Of a DNA stretch of 28,574 bases, positions 16,171 through 25,474 are shown piece by piece. How positions within the stretch are numbered: the stretch's first letter is position 1; every line of letters begins with the position of its first letter. The position numbers and the translations under genes are program-made. The stretch spans positions 42,345-70,918 of IMG/VR virus record IMGVR_UViG_3300035445_000025. One strand, 5' to 3'. The stretch is from a virus. The notes under the pieces were generated by a model. That model had not been told where the DNA came from. It ran no database searches and was given only the letters and a program-made list of their open reading frames with translations.

Positions 16171-17059
16171 ATTTATCGTAATAATATTGTTCAGCTAATG
16201 TAGCAGCTATTTTTACTATCTCTCTATGTAATGATATATCTAACTCAGATGTTCTTGGTAGATATTCTCCATCAATTGTATCTGCACTAACTATAGTAAC
16301 AGTTATTGTTGCAGTTGTATTTGCAGGAACTAAAGGATATATTCTTGTTGTACTATTTAATCCTGCTGTTATTCCTGCTCCCCTTACTATTAAAGATAAA
16401 TCAGTAATAACTCCTGCATTAACTTCTGTTACCTGAAATACTGCATTTGAATTTGTTCCTGTTATAGATATTTTATCTCCTACACTATATCCTGTACCAC
16501 CAGATGTAATTGTATAATTATCAACCATATCAGTATTAAAAGGAGATATAGTTTTTAAATTCTCTACAATTATAGGTTTAGGTTTTCTTACATACCTTAA
16601 TTTATATGTATCAAATACTATATTAGGTCTTCCAAATAATTCCACTGCTATAGCAGAATCTTCTAAAGGTAATCTCCATGCTGTTCTCCTTCTTGGATAA
16701 TGATAAGGTTTTGATTGCTTAATATCAAATTCCTGTGAAGAAATCTGATCTATTGTGTAATCATTCCCATCTGTATCAGATACCTTTTCATTTAATACTC
16801 TTAGTACTCCAGTTTCAGGAAGATTGAAAACAGTACCCCAACTAAATCCAGTTGGAGTTCCTGTTGTATCTTCAAATAAAGTAATTAATTGAGATAGTGA
16901 AGCAGCAGAAGGATCTTGCTCTAATATAGTCCTTACGAGTATATCCTGGGCATGTGTAAATATGACAGATTTTTCATATCCATCCAATCCTGGAGCTCCA
17001 TTCTTATTTATGTTTTCATAAATAACATCTAACTCTTTACTCAATTCTTCTGGTGTCAT
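16139..17059 (-). CDS. Head-tail ring/connector protein with inserted beta domain
   Basis: This 306-aa paralogue of the 227-aa downstream protein shares the DGYEKSVIFTHAQ and YVRKPKPIIVENL motifs. It differs by about 80 extra residues at 180-260, inserted before the last helix. The insert begins TITSGGTGYSVGDKISITG and continues with FQVTEVNAGVITDLSLIVRG and TATITVTIVS, a 'GGtGY-x-vGD' beta module I associate with many phage surface proteins. A basic stretch YPRRRTAW (121-128) lies near the predicted channel-facing part. The C-terminal helix (LDISLHREIVKIAATLAEQY) ends the fold. Overlaps of 4 bases upstream and 32 bases downstream show tight coupling. Probably a ring subunit whose insert is displayed outward. 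Confidence 0.65.
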   Translation of the reverse strand: MTPEELSKELDVIYENINKNGAPGLDGYEKSVIFTHAQDILVRTILEQDPSAASLSQLITLFEDTTGTPTGFSWGTVFNLPETGVLRVLNEKVSDTDGNDYTIDQISSQEFDIKQSKPYHYPRRRTAWRLPLEDSAIAVELFGRPNIVFDTYKLRYVRKPKPIIVENLKTISPFNTDMVDNYTITSGGTGYSVGDKISITGTNSNAVFQVTEVNAGVITDLSLIVRGAGITAGLNSTTRIYPLVPANTTATITVTIVSADTIDGEYLPRTSELDISLHREIVKIAATLAEQYYYDKYGTSGDQRQN

Positions 17060-17892
17060 TTAGTTTTTGCCATTAAATGTAACCTATATTCCTGGTACAA
17101 ATTATTTTCAAGATAAAGTACAACATTTTCCAATGTTGCAGGTGTATTTGGTTCTGATAAAGGTTCATTATCTTTAGAATAATAATATGTACCTTTTTTA
17201 ATTATTTCTCCAGCCTGCATAGCTTTGTGTATTAATACCCTTGTTTCATAACTTGGATCCTTCAAAGTCTTAACAAATTTTGCTGTATCCTTAACAAGTA
17301 TATCACTAACCAGTGCTACCAATCCTTCCATAGAAGTATCTTCTGTTACTCTCATATTGGACACCCTTAAAAAATCTATCATAGCTTCTCTGCTATCTTC
17401 AATTTTTCCAAGAAGTTTATAAGCTTCTTTAGTAACATCCACTTTTTTAAGAGTTTGTTTAGCTTCATCATCTTTCTTCACAATTACAAACCTGTAACTA
17501 CGTTTGAAGTCTAACTCTTCTATAGAAGTACAAACTATATCAGTATAAGTTAAAAGAACTTTATATTTTATGTATTCTTCCGGATCATTTAAATTCAGAA
17601 ATATACCTTCTTTTCCTATTCTAAACTTTATTTTATCCCAATAATTTAATTCTTTAGTATAAACACTCAGAGATATTCCGAGTATTTTCTCTAAATAGTC
17701 TTTCTCAGCATTTGTAAGAACGTTAGCATATGTATCTTTATCTCTTAATTTTTTAGGTACAAATGTTATATAAGCACCTTCCATTAAACCGCCATATGCA
17801 ATATGTCTCTTATCCTTTATTAACTCTGTTTGTTTTTTAACATACCTGACTTCGACCTGTTCATCAGGTAATTCAAAAATTGCTCCTGCCAT
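17056..17892 (-). CDS. Conserved post-capsid structural protein
   Basis: This 278-aa protein of mixed alpha/beta composition is unrecognised by motif. The N-terminal 150 residues carry basic and aromatic beta segments (GGLMEGAYITFVPKKLRDKD, IKFRIGKEGIFLNLNDPEEY). Residues 160-240 are helical (EAYKLLGKIEDSREAMIDFL, VALVSDILVKDTAKFVKTL), and a KKGTYYYSKDNEPL turn precedes a last helix. It is the first gene after the capsid-gene terminator and overlaps the ring gene by 4 bases. A place between capsid and ring genes suggests a head-completion or portal-adjacent protein; I cannot name the family. Confidence 0.6.
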   Translation of the reverse strand: MAGAIFELPDEQVEVRYVKKQTELIKDKRHIAYGGLMEGAYITFVPKKLRDKDTYANVLTNAEKDYLEKILGISLSVYTKELNYWDKIKFRIGKEGIFLNLNDPEEYIKYKVLLTYTDIVCTSIEELDFKRSYRFVIVKKDDEAKQTLKKVDVTKEAYKLLGKIEDSREAMIDFLRVSNMRVTEDTSMEGLVALVSDILVKDTAKFVKTLKDPSYETRVLIHKAMQAGEIIKKGTYYYSKDNEPLSEPNTPATLENVVLYLENNLYQEYRLHLMAKTK

Positions 17893-17923
17893 ATATTAAT
17901 TTTTAATTAGTTACTTTTAAAAT

Positions 17924-17943
17924 GCTGGGGATTTCTCCCCAGC
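17924..17943 (-). terminator. Rho-independent terminator after the major capsid gene
   Basis: GCTGGGGA and TCCCCAGC form a perfect 8-bp GC-rich stem with a 4-base loop. On the minus strand it is followed by ATTTTAAAAG. It sits 38 bases after the capsid stop codon and before the next gene's ATG. Confidence 0.8.
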
Positions 17944-17980
17944 TTGAAACAATTACTTTTATAGAAATATCAAAGACATC

Positions 17981-19477
17981 TTATGCCTGTGAGGTATGTA
18001 ACAATGTAGCTGTTTTTCCAGGGTCAAGTACAGCAGCTCCTAAACTTGTATAACGAACATAAGTAGCTGAGTCTTCCATTGTTCCCATGTACTGGTTATT
18101 AATCTCATTGGTAAATGGATTCCTGAAACCCCATTGATAACCTCTAAGTTCTCCTCTTGACTGTTCTACTCTTTGAATATTTGCTTCTGAACTACCTGCC
18201 TGACCTCCCATATAAAGAATGTCATACCTGTAAGATTCAGCAACGCCTCCAAGTGGATGAAGTATTTTATTACGTACTTTATCATCATACATAGAATCTA
18301 CTTCTAATTTAATCTTAATTCCATTAGGAGCCATATATTCAGTAAACTGAAAACCACCTGTGAAAGCATTTTGATGCAAATCACTCTTAGTCTGTTTAAT
18401 TGTAGCTGGATTACTACCTGGCCACAATTGATACCATCCTTTACCTAATTCTGTAACAGCCTTATGAAATTGTGTAGCACCACGAGTACCTGTACGTAAC
18501 AAGAACTCACGATCATTCAAATCAGTTTTACCTTCTACAAGGTCATTAAGGATTGATTCCAGCATCTCAATACTAAAAGTATTATAAAGTTCAGTATTAG
18601 ACACTTCCATCTGTTCCCTGATACCAGCACCCTGCTTGATATAAAATCCAGATTTTCCAATATCATAATAACTACCATCAGCAGCCCTGTTAGAACGAGC
18701 ATACATCAAAGCACGAGCTTTTTCTTGTGCCCACTGACGCTCAAATTGCCATTCCTCATATTGCATCCAGGTGGTAAATGATTTAAGATTTCCCTGATTA
18801 TCCATTCCTTCAATTGCAGTAGCTACCTGTCTACCAAGTAAATTACCAGGAACTTTATGTTCCATACGAAGAGTAGTGAAGGAATTTCTCATATCAATAG
18901 GAGTAGTAAAATGAATATCACCACCTTTTACTGACATAGTATCCTCTACAGGAGAAAATTCTTTAGAAAATCTTTTACCTGCTACAAGTTCTGTAGCTGG
19001 CATACCAGCAGAATTAAGACCCATAAGTTGAACAGTATAATCCCATCCATCAGCATTTTTAACTGGATCATCAATTACACGAAGTTGATATACCTCGTTT
19101 TTCTCTCCAACAATAACATTTACATCTGAAAAATACCTCTCAGCAAAAACAAGATGTATAGGGGCTCCATCAGCTCCAACACCTGTTTCAGTAGTAAGTA
19201 CTACTCCTGCTGTTACATAAGCATATAACAAAGGAATGTTCCTATCATCTGAACCAGTCAATTTCCATGTAAAATCAGCATCAGTTTCAAGCCGCTTGAC
19301 AGGGTATCTGTTAAGGACTGTTTCCAGGTTATTTACTCCTGAAGCAGCAAGAATTTTAGTCATGACTTTAGTCAATAACTGAGGTTTGTCCCCAAACATC
19401 AAACCAAGATGGTTTGCTGTAGTAAGTCCAGCCCAGTTTTTAACTTCCGTCATTTGGAATTTTCCTAACTCCGGCAT
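17981..19477 (-). CDS. Major capsid protein, HK97-fold, crAss-like
   Basis: This 498-aa protein resembles the crAss-like major capsid protein. It has an N-terminal helix-rich arm (about 1-50: MPELGKFQMTEVKNWAGLTT), a beta-rich P-domain region, the phrase MRNSFTTLRMEHKVPGNLLG (about 196-215), an Ala/Arg-rich helix near 250-265 (QFERQWAQEKARALMYARSN) and a C-terminal domain with FRNPFTNEINNQYMG. It is the gene after the acidic scaffold-like protein and is flanked downstream by a strong terminator, as expected of the most abundant virion protein. Its base composition is a little richer in GC at third positions than its neighbours, consistent with high expression. Confidence 0.85.
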   Translation of the reverse strand: MPELGKFQMTEVKNWAGLTTANHLGLMFGDKPQLLTKVMTKILAASGVNNLETVLNRYPVKRLETDADFTWKLTGSDDRNIPLLYAYVTAGVVLTTETGVGADGAPIHLVFAERYFSDVNVIVGEKNEVYQLRVIDDPVKNADGWDYTVQLMGLNSAGMPATELVAGKRFSKEFSPVEDTMSVKGGDIHFTTPIDMRNSFTTLRMEHKVPGNLLGRQVATAIEGMDNQGNLKSFTTWMQYEEWQFERQWAQEKARALMYARSNRAADGSYYDIGKSGFYIKQGAGIREQMEVSNTELYNTFSIEMLESILNDLVEGKTDLNDREFLLRTGTRGATQFHKAVTELGKGWYQLWPGSNPATIKQTKSDLHQNAFTGGFQFTEYMAPNGIKIKLEVDSMYDDKVRNKILHPLGGVAESYRYDILYMGGQAGSSEANIQRVEQSRGELRGYQWGFRNPFTNEINNQYMGTMEDSATYVRYTSLGAAVLDPGKTATLLHTSQA

Positions 19478-19498
19478 AATATATTTAATTTAAAACGG

Positions 19499-20605
19499 TT
19501 ACAACTCTATATCTACGATTGGAGAAGAATAATCATTTTCATCAGGAAATTGATTGCCTCCTGAATTTCCTACTCCCTTTAAGAAAGTAGAATTTGATAT
19601 TGCATTCCTCAATGTTTTTGATGCAGCAGTTGTAGCTTTATTTACAAACTTACCAATATTTGTAAAGCCGTTTGTAAGTTCATAAATATAATACAACTTA
19701 GTTTCAAAATCCACTGGATTTTCTATTCTGTGTTGCATCAATTTGTTAATTGGTTTTCCATCTGGAGTATATCCGACTGGTTTTGTCATAGTCTCATATA
19801 CTCTCATTTTTAAACCATCATCAACTTTCAATGAACCTAAGAAATTATCTTCTTTATAAACAGCTTGTTTAAGTTCTTCCAATTTAGCTTTAGCCTGCTT
19901 TTCTCCTTCAATCTGTTCTTGTTTTATTCTCTCTTTTTCACTCTTAAAATTGAGTTCTTCTTTTTCTTTGAGACTTTCAGTACATACTTTGGCTTCCTCT
20001 AATTCCTCTCCTAAATCCTGTATTCTCTTAAAGTCTCTTTCAGCTCTTTCAGGAGTCCATCCTGATAGTAATCTTTCCTGAATAATAACCTGCTTTCTGA
20101 GATTTGCATCTTCTTCTAAATCCTTATCTGTTATATCCTGAAAGATTGCTCTTGTTCTTTGATGCTCTGAAATAATTTCATGTGGTATTCCTTCATTTAA
20201 TGCTTCCAGATATTCCTTCTGAGTTTCATTTAACTGTGCAAATTCATTCCTTTTAATCTCAGCTTTGAAAGCATTTACAAAATCATCCTCATTCTTAATT
20301 TCTGCATCAATTGAAGAGAAAAGTCCTCTGTCTTTGAAGGCTTTTGCTAATTCGCTAAACAACACTTCGTCAGAGTTGGCAGGAGACTTTTGAGTTGTAC
20401 CTTCTTCCTCTTCGGACTTTTCCTTCTCTTTTTCACCTACTCTCTCCTGACTTGTGTCATCGGTTATTTCTTTTTCCTTTTCTTCATCCTTTTTTGTTTC
20501 TTCTTCAGGAAGTTTAGGTTCTTCCTTAATTACTTCTTGTTCTGGAATGTTAATATTACCCATATCCAGTACATCAAAAAAATCTTCTCCTGCCATATTT
20601 CTCAT
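19499..20605 (-). CDS. Probable capsid scaffold protein (acidic, coiled coil)
   Basis: This 368-aa protein lies between portal and capsid genes, the usual scaffold position. Residues about 20-75 are an almost pure Glu/Lys run (for example EEETKKDEEKEKEI). Residues about 175-255 form a helical coiled coil (RDFKRIQDLGEELEEAKVCT, then KEEELNFKSEKERIKQEQIE-like spacing). The C-terminal 60 residues are more basic (FVNKATTAASKTLRNAISNS), which could bind the capsid protein as scaffold C-termini do. The first ATG is given. The second (Met4, position 20596) places a TATATTTG box 18 bases upstream, as in other genes here, so it may be the true start. Confidence 0.65.
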   Translation of the reverse strand: MRNMAGEDFFDVLDMGNINIPEQEVIKEEPKLPEEETKKDEEKEKEITDDTSQERVGEKEKEKSEEEEGTTQKSPANSDEVLFSELAKAFKDRGLFSSIDAEIKNEDDFVNAFKAEIKRNEFAQLNETQKEYLEALNEGIPHEIISEHQRTRAIFQDITDKDLEEDANLRKQVIIQERLLSGWTPERAERDFKRIQDLGEELEEAKVCTESLKEKEELNFKSEKERIKQEQIEGEKQAKAKLEELKQAVYKEDNFLGSLKVDDGLKMRVYETMTKPVGYTPDGKPINKLMQHRIENPVDFETKLYYIYELTNGFTNIGKFVNKATTAASKTLRNAISNSTFLKGVGNSGGNQFPDENDYSSPIVDIEL

Positions 20606-20614
20606 ATTAATTAT

Positions 20615-20626
20615 GTAACAAATATA
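20615..20626 (-). promoter_or_regulatory. Putative promoter element TATATTTGTTAC before the scaffold/capsid operon
   Basis: TATATTTG matches the Bacteroides -7 box TAnnTTTG exactly and continues TTAC, like the TATATTTACAC sites near 14281 and 13264. It lies directly after the portal-gene terminator and 9 bases before the first possible ATG (18 before the second). No -33 box is evident because the terminator stem occupies that place. Confidence 0.45.
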
Positions 20627-20646
20627 ATATAAAGTTTATTAAAAAT

Positions 20647-20671
20647 TAAGGAGGATTTGTGGTCCTCCTTA
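20647..20671 (-). terminator. Rho-independent terminator after the portal gene
   Basis: TAAGGAGGA and TCCTCCTTA pair over 9 bp with a 7-base loop. On the minus strand the stem runs into ATTTTTAATAAA, a good U-tract. It is 18 bases past the portal stop. Confidence 0.85.
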
Positions 20672-20689
20672 TCTCATTATATACTTAAA

Positions 20690-23002
20690 TCAACTAACTT
20701 TTTTCATTTTAACTTTCTTTTTCTCTACTTCAATCTTATCTTTATGTTCTTCCATTTTGTTTTTAAGTTCATTTATCCTGAGTAATATATCTTCTTTACT
20801 TTCATTTTCCTGTAAATCCAGTTCTTTGTTATCAATACCAAGCTTCATTTCCTCTATAGCTATTTTTGTAGCATTGTTAGAATCTACAGTATACTTTTCC
20901 ATAGCTAATTCTTCCTGCCTTATTTTTTCCTGAGAATCTATCTGCTGTTGTTGTATCTGTAATGCCTGCTCCTGATTTTGTTGTTCTTGTTGAGCCTTTT
21001 CAAATTCAACTAATTCTATTCTTCTCCTCTTATCAGCCATAGAAGTAGAAAACAATATATCCATAACAACACCGAGATTTCCACCATTCTGCATGAAAGC
21101 ATGAGCCATTTGATTTAGAATTTGCTCTGTTTCTTTAGTTTTTTGTTCAGATGATAAAAATATATCATAATCCATTTCTGCAAATTCATCTCCATCTATT
21201 TCAAATACTTCAGCAGAAAAATCGTCTAATATATGCTGTTGTTTTATTTTATTCCCTCTTAATGCTATCTTAGCAGTTTCCAAAAATATTGTCAAGGCTC
21301 TTAATTTCACTTGTTCATGTTTAGCAAACCACCATTCAGTAGAATTGGAAGATTGTATAACTGCTCTTTCTACACCGCCTAATGTTTCATTAGCAGTTAC
21401 AGATCCTTGTCTTTGGGGTGTTATACCTACTATTTCAGACATTTCTGCTTTTATAAAAGCAAGTAAATTGATATGTTGCTGGATATAATTTCCAGTATCC
21501 ATATCTAAAACTCTTCCTGTTGTATTATATATACCAGCAGTCTTACCAGTAGCAGGACCTTTATTAATCTCTCTTGATGGGTCTACGTACAAAGTACCAT
21601 AAGTTTTAGCCATATAAAGCCACTTATGAGTATCCCAATTAGCAGGTTTTTTAGTTACATCCAGTTCAAGAATAGGACCAAGATTTTTTTCAATGGCTTT
21701 ATTTACTCTATACCATATAATATCATATAGATATTGATAAGATTTCATTCTGTCTAAAAGAGAAATAGCTTTCCCTTGATTGTAATTGTATATCTCACCT
21801 ACAATACCAGGATGTCCAACAGAAGGATTACCTAATCTTGAATATTGCACAGGTTTTGGCCGCATGTTAAGATATATATCTGCTATTTTTGTACCTTCCC
21901 ACCATTCATTAACCCACAGTTTCTCAGCAACTTCTCCTCTAAATTCATCAGGAATATATTCTTCTGACATAATCTTTATCTGTGGATCTCCATTGTCATC
22001 AAAATAAGTAACTCTTTGAACTAATTTTTGAGATCTCCAGTAACATCTTAACACCCTTAAATTACCAGAACTATCTACTAAAACTTTAGAATAGGTAGCT
22101 CCATTAATTTGAGAAGCAGCTACATAACCATCCATTAAAGTTTGTGCTGAATCACCTACAATTATACTATCAGCAAAAGAAGCAGTAGAAAAATTTAATC
22201 CTGCATTAAAATTACCTGAAGAAATTCTTTCTATATCTCCTGGTTTTAACTGGTCAAAATAAGTATCTATAACTCTACCGGGACTCCAGTATTCCTCAGA
22301 TATAATAACATCAGATTCCTCTATTCTTCCTGAAAATCCACTACGTAATGTATGAACTCTTTGCGGATTTAACCTTTCAAAAGTAGGTTCATTCCCTTGT
22401 ATATCACACTGATAAATCTCTTCTCCCTGAACAAGAACATCTCTAAACCCTTCATTAAATTTAGATTTCATGTCAAGAGCTTTAAAGTAATGCCTTAATA
22501 ATTTATTGGCTCTTACTTCTCTTATATCTTTCCATTCATACCTGAAATATATCTTTAATTTTTCTAAAGCAGCTTTAATTTCCTCTTCTGAATTATCCTG
22601 ACTTATAAGTTCTGTTATCTTTTTATCAATTAATACTTTTTTATCTTCTTGTTTTAAGGATATACCATGTGTATCTCCTACCATTACTGTCCAGTCAAAG
22701 GGTCTTTTTAATTCCTCTCCTACAAGCAAATCTATCTTAGGAACTATAATAGGTTGATGTTGTATATCATTTGGTACAAAATCAGCTAAAGTACTTGAAG
22801 GATTAATTACTTTTACCATATCAGGTATGTCTAGTTTCCCTTCATATAAATTCTGATTTAATATTTTGGCCCTGATAGTCCTTCTTGTACCTAAATTATA
22901 TTGATAAGACATACCCCTGTCTAAAGCATCTACACAAGATTGTCTCCATGCCTTATCTTTTTGTTTGTATGTTTTTTTCTGTGGAGGTAATTTAATATCC
23001 AT
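20690..23002 (-). CDS. Portal protein, crAss-like
   Basis: This 770-aa protein forms the head vertex ring through which DNA enters and leaves. Recognisable features are a basic N-terminus, the wing-region phrase QHQPIIVPKIDLLVGEELKR (81-100), and a mid-protein stretch NETLGGVERAVIQSSNSTEW followed by the helical AKHEQVKLRALTIFLETAK of the stem/crown. The last 114 residues or so (657-770) are an uninterrupted Gln/Glu/Lys-rich helical tail (RRRIELVEFEKAQQEQQNQE and onward to a lysine-rich end). That tail would make a long coiled coil or barrel inside the head, as long portal barrels do in some podoviruses. It is the next gene after the terminase (25 bases apart), which is classical. It ends TGA and is followed by a terminator. 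Confidence 0.85.
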   Translation of the reverse strand: MDIKLPPQKKTYKQKDKAWRQSCVDALDRGMSYQYNLGTRRTIRAKILNQNLYEGKLDIPDMVKVINPSSTLADFVPNDIQHQPIIVPKIDLLVGEELKRPFDWTVMVGDTHGISLKQEDKKVLIDKKITELISQDNSEEEIKAALEKLKIYFRYEWKDIREVRANKLLRHYFKALDMKSKFNEGFRDVLVQGEEIYQCDIQGNEPTFERLNPQRVHTLRSGFSGRIEESDVIISEEYWSPGRVIDTYFDQLKPGDIERISSGNFNAGLNFSTASFADSIIVGDSAQTLMDGYVAASQINGATYSKVLVDSSGNLRVLRCYWRSQKLVQRVTYFDDNGDPQIKIMSEEYIPDEFRGEVAEKLWVNEWWEGTKIADIYLNMRPKPVQYSRLGNPSVGHPGIVGEIYNYNQGKAISLLDRMKSYQYLYDIIWYRVNKAIEKNLGPILELDVTKKPANWDTHKWLYMAKTYGTLYVDPSREINKGPATGKTAGIYNTTGRVLDMDTGNYIQQHINLLAFIKAEMSEIVGITPQRQGSVTANETLGGVERAVIQSSNSTEWWFAKHEQVKLRALTIFLETAKIALRGNKIKQQHILDDFSAEVFEIDGDEFAEMDYDIFLSSEQKTKETEQILNQMAHAFMQNGGNLGVVMDILFSTSMADKRRRIELVEFEKAQQEQQNQEQALQIQQQQIDSQEKIRQEELAMEKYTVDSNNATKIAIEEMKLGIDNKELDLQENESKEDILLRINELKNKMEEHKDKIEVEKKKVKMKKVS

Positions 23003-23018
23003 AATATGTTATTTTTAG

Positions 23019-23028
23019 ACAAATATAT
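23019..23028 (-). promoter_or_regulatory. Putative promoter element TATATTTG before the portal gene
   Basis: TATATTTGTC overlaps the terminase stop codon by one base and lies 16 bases before the portal ATG (23002), a spacing like the other three TATATTT sites. It may give extra portal expression beyond terminase read-through. No -33 element was found. Confidence 0.35.
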
Positions 23029-25292
23029 TAATTTATATCAAATATGTCTTTTAATTGAGAACCTACAAATGCACCATAAACAGGAGGTTTATAGTTATTT
23101 CGTATAAACTCATCATCTGCAAATGGATCCTCTTCCTCTTCTATAGTTTTCTTGAAAGTTTCCAATGATTTTAATCTGTCTGCTCTAAGAATAAATACCA
23201 TATTTGCTGCTGATACACTATCAAAGTTACCATCTATATTCCAGGAAATACATTCTTTGATGTATTCAAAATCTCTCAATGTTTTAACTCCTAATGTACC
23301 TTTAATCTTTTCTAAACCTGTATTTTCATCTAATACTCTTTCTCCTACATTTATATTTACAGTTCTCATCCAATCTGCCTGTAATTTTCTACCCCATGCA
23401 TTTATAACTAAAGAAGGAGGAGTGCCATAAGCCCTGTTACCAAATAATCTTGCATCTTTAATATAATTCATTTCTTTAAGAACTTCAGGAGTTTCAGCTA
23501 TATATTTTAATTTATGTTTCCTGTTAAAGTAATCGTATAATCCTTTGAGTTTATTTTCATAGTTAAGTTCTGCATTATAAAATGTAGCCAATTTTAAAGC
23601 TATTTCAAAATTGTCATCAGCTCTTGGAAATCTTCCCATCCATTTAGCAACAAAAGTATCTTCCCATAAATCAAAAATCCACACACAAAAAAGGGATACA
23701 TTATATGTTTTATATGTATCATCATCGACAGGGTCAACTCCTCCTATATATCTACCTCTTGGAACTTCTTTAGATACTTTGGTTTTTTGAGGTAATTTGT
23801 CTGAACCAAATATTTCTATAGCACCCTCTAAATTAGTTCCTTTATATGGCCATTCCCTTATGGGCTTTTTATCAAACAATGGTTTAAATTCAACACTATC
23901 TATTCCAGTCCAATATAACTCTACAACAAAATGCTGAGAGAGGAATTGCTCTCTTGATGGGCTAATATCTGCAAAATGTTCTTTTAACTCATTTATAGGA
24001 AACTCAGATCCCGATGTTCTACTAAAAGCTTCCTGTGGTGTAAAAGGGAGTTCCGCTTTTCTTTTGGTTAGATATTGAGTATCACTAGATCCATTTCTAA
24101 TTTTCATTCTCAACTCTATGACTTCACCCATAGCTTTGGTTACATCAGAATTTCCATCTTTATCATAACAATTAGCTCTATTTAAATAATCAGGTATAAA
24201 GAATCCACATTTATTATTGGAGGAATTTTTATCAAATACATTGTTTATATAATATATCTCATAAACATCAGGACTATAGAATAATTGCTCCAATCCATAA
24301 AATTGGTTTGCATCATCTCCACCAGTACCAAAAGCTACTTGAAATCCAAATACATCACTACCTTGTTTTACAGATTCCAAAGCTATATTCCATGAAGTTA
24401 ATAAATTAGGATTACTACCACTTTCTTCCCAGGCTACTAATTTTCCACTTTTACCTCTTGCTTTGTCAGGATCATCTTTTAAAGTTACTCCTATTCTTTC
24501 ACTCTTAAATCCATACTCTGTAGTATCCCCAGGTTTTTTGTAGCCTGAAACTCTATGTAGAATAGTATCTTTTAAAGCTAATTTCTTAGAAAATCCACAA
24601 TGTTGATTTACAAATGAGAAATTCATATCTGCTTTGTTAAGAATACCATCTACTGTAAGATATTCAGAGGAAGAGGCAAATGCATAGGATTTACTACCTC
24701 TTATTAAAAAATAATTTCTTTGTAACATAGAAGCTAACTTATATGAATATCCCCTACGCCTTGCCTTTACTATGGCTCCATGTAATCCTGCTTCTTCTGC
24801 CTTTTCTACATAGTGGAAAAATAAATAATCTCCATCCCATATATCAGGAAAAGATTTTACTTTATAAGATCTTTTACTATTTTCTGATTTTCTTTTAACT
24901 ATTTCTATTTGGGAATAATTTAAATAATAGTAATAGTACCCAGGTATCCATTCTCCATCCTCTCTCACTACTCCTTCTAAGCATTTCTTTATTTCTTCAT
25001 CCCAAAATTGCTTATATGGAGAATTAGGACTTTTTGAAGGATAATACTCACAATATTTACCTGTAGATAAAAATACCTCTCTGACTTTAGTAAAATAAGA
25101 CATATTCTCCAAGATATGAGGTTTAGAAAAATCTACTATAACTTTTCCATCCTTATCTTTTGGCATATCTTTAACTCTTCTTCTTTCAGGATTAGTCATA
25201 TAACCAACAAGAGGAATAGTAGTCATTAATTCAACTAATTCTGCATATTCCTCTGTGTCAGGTTTAAATATTTTATCTACAGGTGTAATCAT
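23028..25292 (-). CDS. terL: Large terminase subunit (DNA-packaging ATPase/nuclease)
   Basis: This 754-aa protein pumps DNA through the portal and cuts the concatemer. The ATPase domain shows a deviant Walker A at 176-185 (KARRRGYSYK, resembling the lambda-type KSARVGYSK form that lacks GKT) and a Walker B with catalytic glutamates at 285-290 (LVAWEE). A SFASSSEY-like coupling stretch near 203-211 follows the first motif. The RNase H-like nuclease domain has the first acidic motif IGGVDPVDDDTY at 516-527 and a second acid near 575-579 (ELNYE). The length is somewhat above typical terminases because of an N-terminal extension (about 130 residues) and a basic C-terminal end. It overlaps the 61-aa gene by 4 bases (ATGA) and precedes the portal. 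Confidence 0.92.
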   Translation of the reverse strand: MITPVDKIFKPDTEEYAELVELMTTIPLVGYMTNPERRRVKDMPKDKDGKVIVDFSKPHILENMSYFTKVREVFLSTGKYCEYYPSKSPNSPYKQFWDEEIKKCLEGVVREDGEWIPGYYYYYLNYSQIEIVKRKSENSKRSYKVKSFPDIWDGDYLFFHYVEKAEEAGLHGAIVKARRRGYSYKLASMLQRNYFLIRGSKSYAFASSSEYLTVDGILNKADMNFSFVNQHCGFSKKLALKDTILHRVSGYKKPGDTTEYGFKSERIGVTLKDDPDKARGKSGKLVAWEESGSNPNLLTSWNIALESVKQGSDVFGFQVAFGTGGDDANQFYGLEQLFYSPDVYEIYYINNVFDKNSSNNKCGFFIPDYLNRANCYDKDGNSDVTKAMGEVIELRMKIRNGSSDTQYLTKRKAELPFTPQEAFSRTSGSEFPINELKEHFADISPSREQFLSQHFVVELYWTGIDSVEFKPLFDKKPIREWPYKGTNLEGAIEIFGSDKLPQKTKVSKEVPRGRYIGGVDPVDDDTYKTYNVSLFCVWIFDLWEDTFVAKWMGRFPRADDNFEIALKLATFYNAELNYENKLKGLYDYFNRKHKLKYIAETPEVLKEMNYIKDARLFGNRAYGTPPSLVINAWGRKLQADWMRTVNINVGERVLDENTGLEKIKGTLGVKTLRDFEYIKECISWNIDGNFDSVSAANMVFILRADRLKSLETFKKTIEEEEDPFADDEFIRNNYKPPVYGAFVGSQLKDIFDIN

Positions 25293-25474
25293 TCTTCTAT
25301 TATAATTCTTACTTTACCTTTATTAATATAGTATATTAAAGTTTCTTTTGTCTCATTACACATTCTTGTTATCTCAGTAATAGCAGACCATTCTCCATTA
25401 AAATCCTGTAATTGGTACTTAGTACCTTTCTGAAAACTCTTTAAATTTGTAGGATACTTATACTTTTGTTCCAT
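25289..25474 (-). CDS. Small conserved-looking protein between DHH gene and terminase
   Basis: This 61-aa basic protein is not recognised. It has a compact beta-like start (KYPTNLKSFQKGTKYQLQDF) and a short helical middle (AITEITRMCNETKETLIYYI). It overlaps the DHH gene by 17 bases and the terminase by 4 bases, so it is almost certainly translated in this operon. The place just before terL is one where a small terminase or regulatory subunit may occur, but at 61 aa with no clear helix-turn-helix this cannot be claimed. Confidence 0.55.
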   Translation of the reverse strand: MEQKYKYPTNLKSFQKGTKYQLQDFNGEWSAITEITRMCNETKETLIYYINKGKVRIIIEE

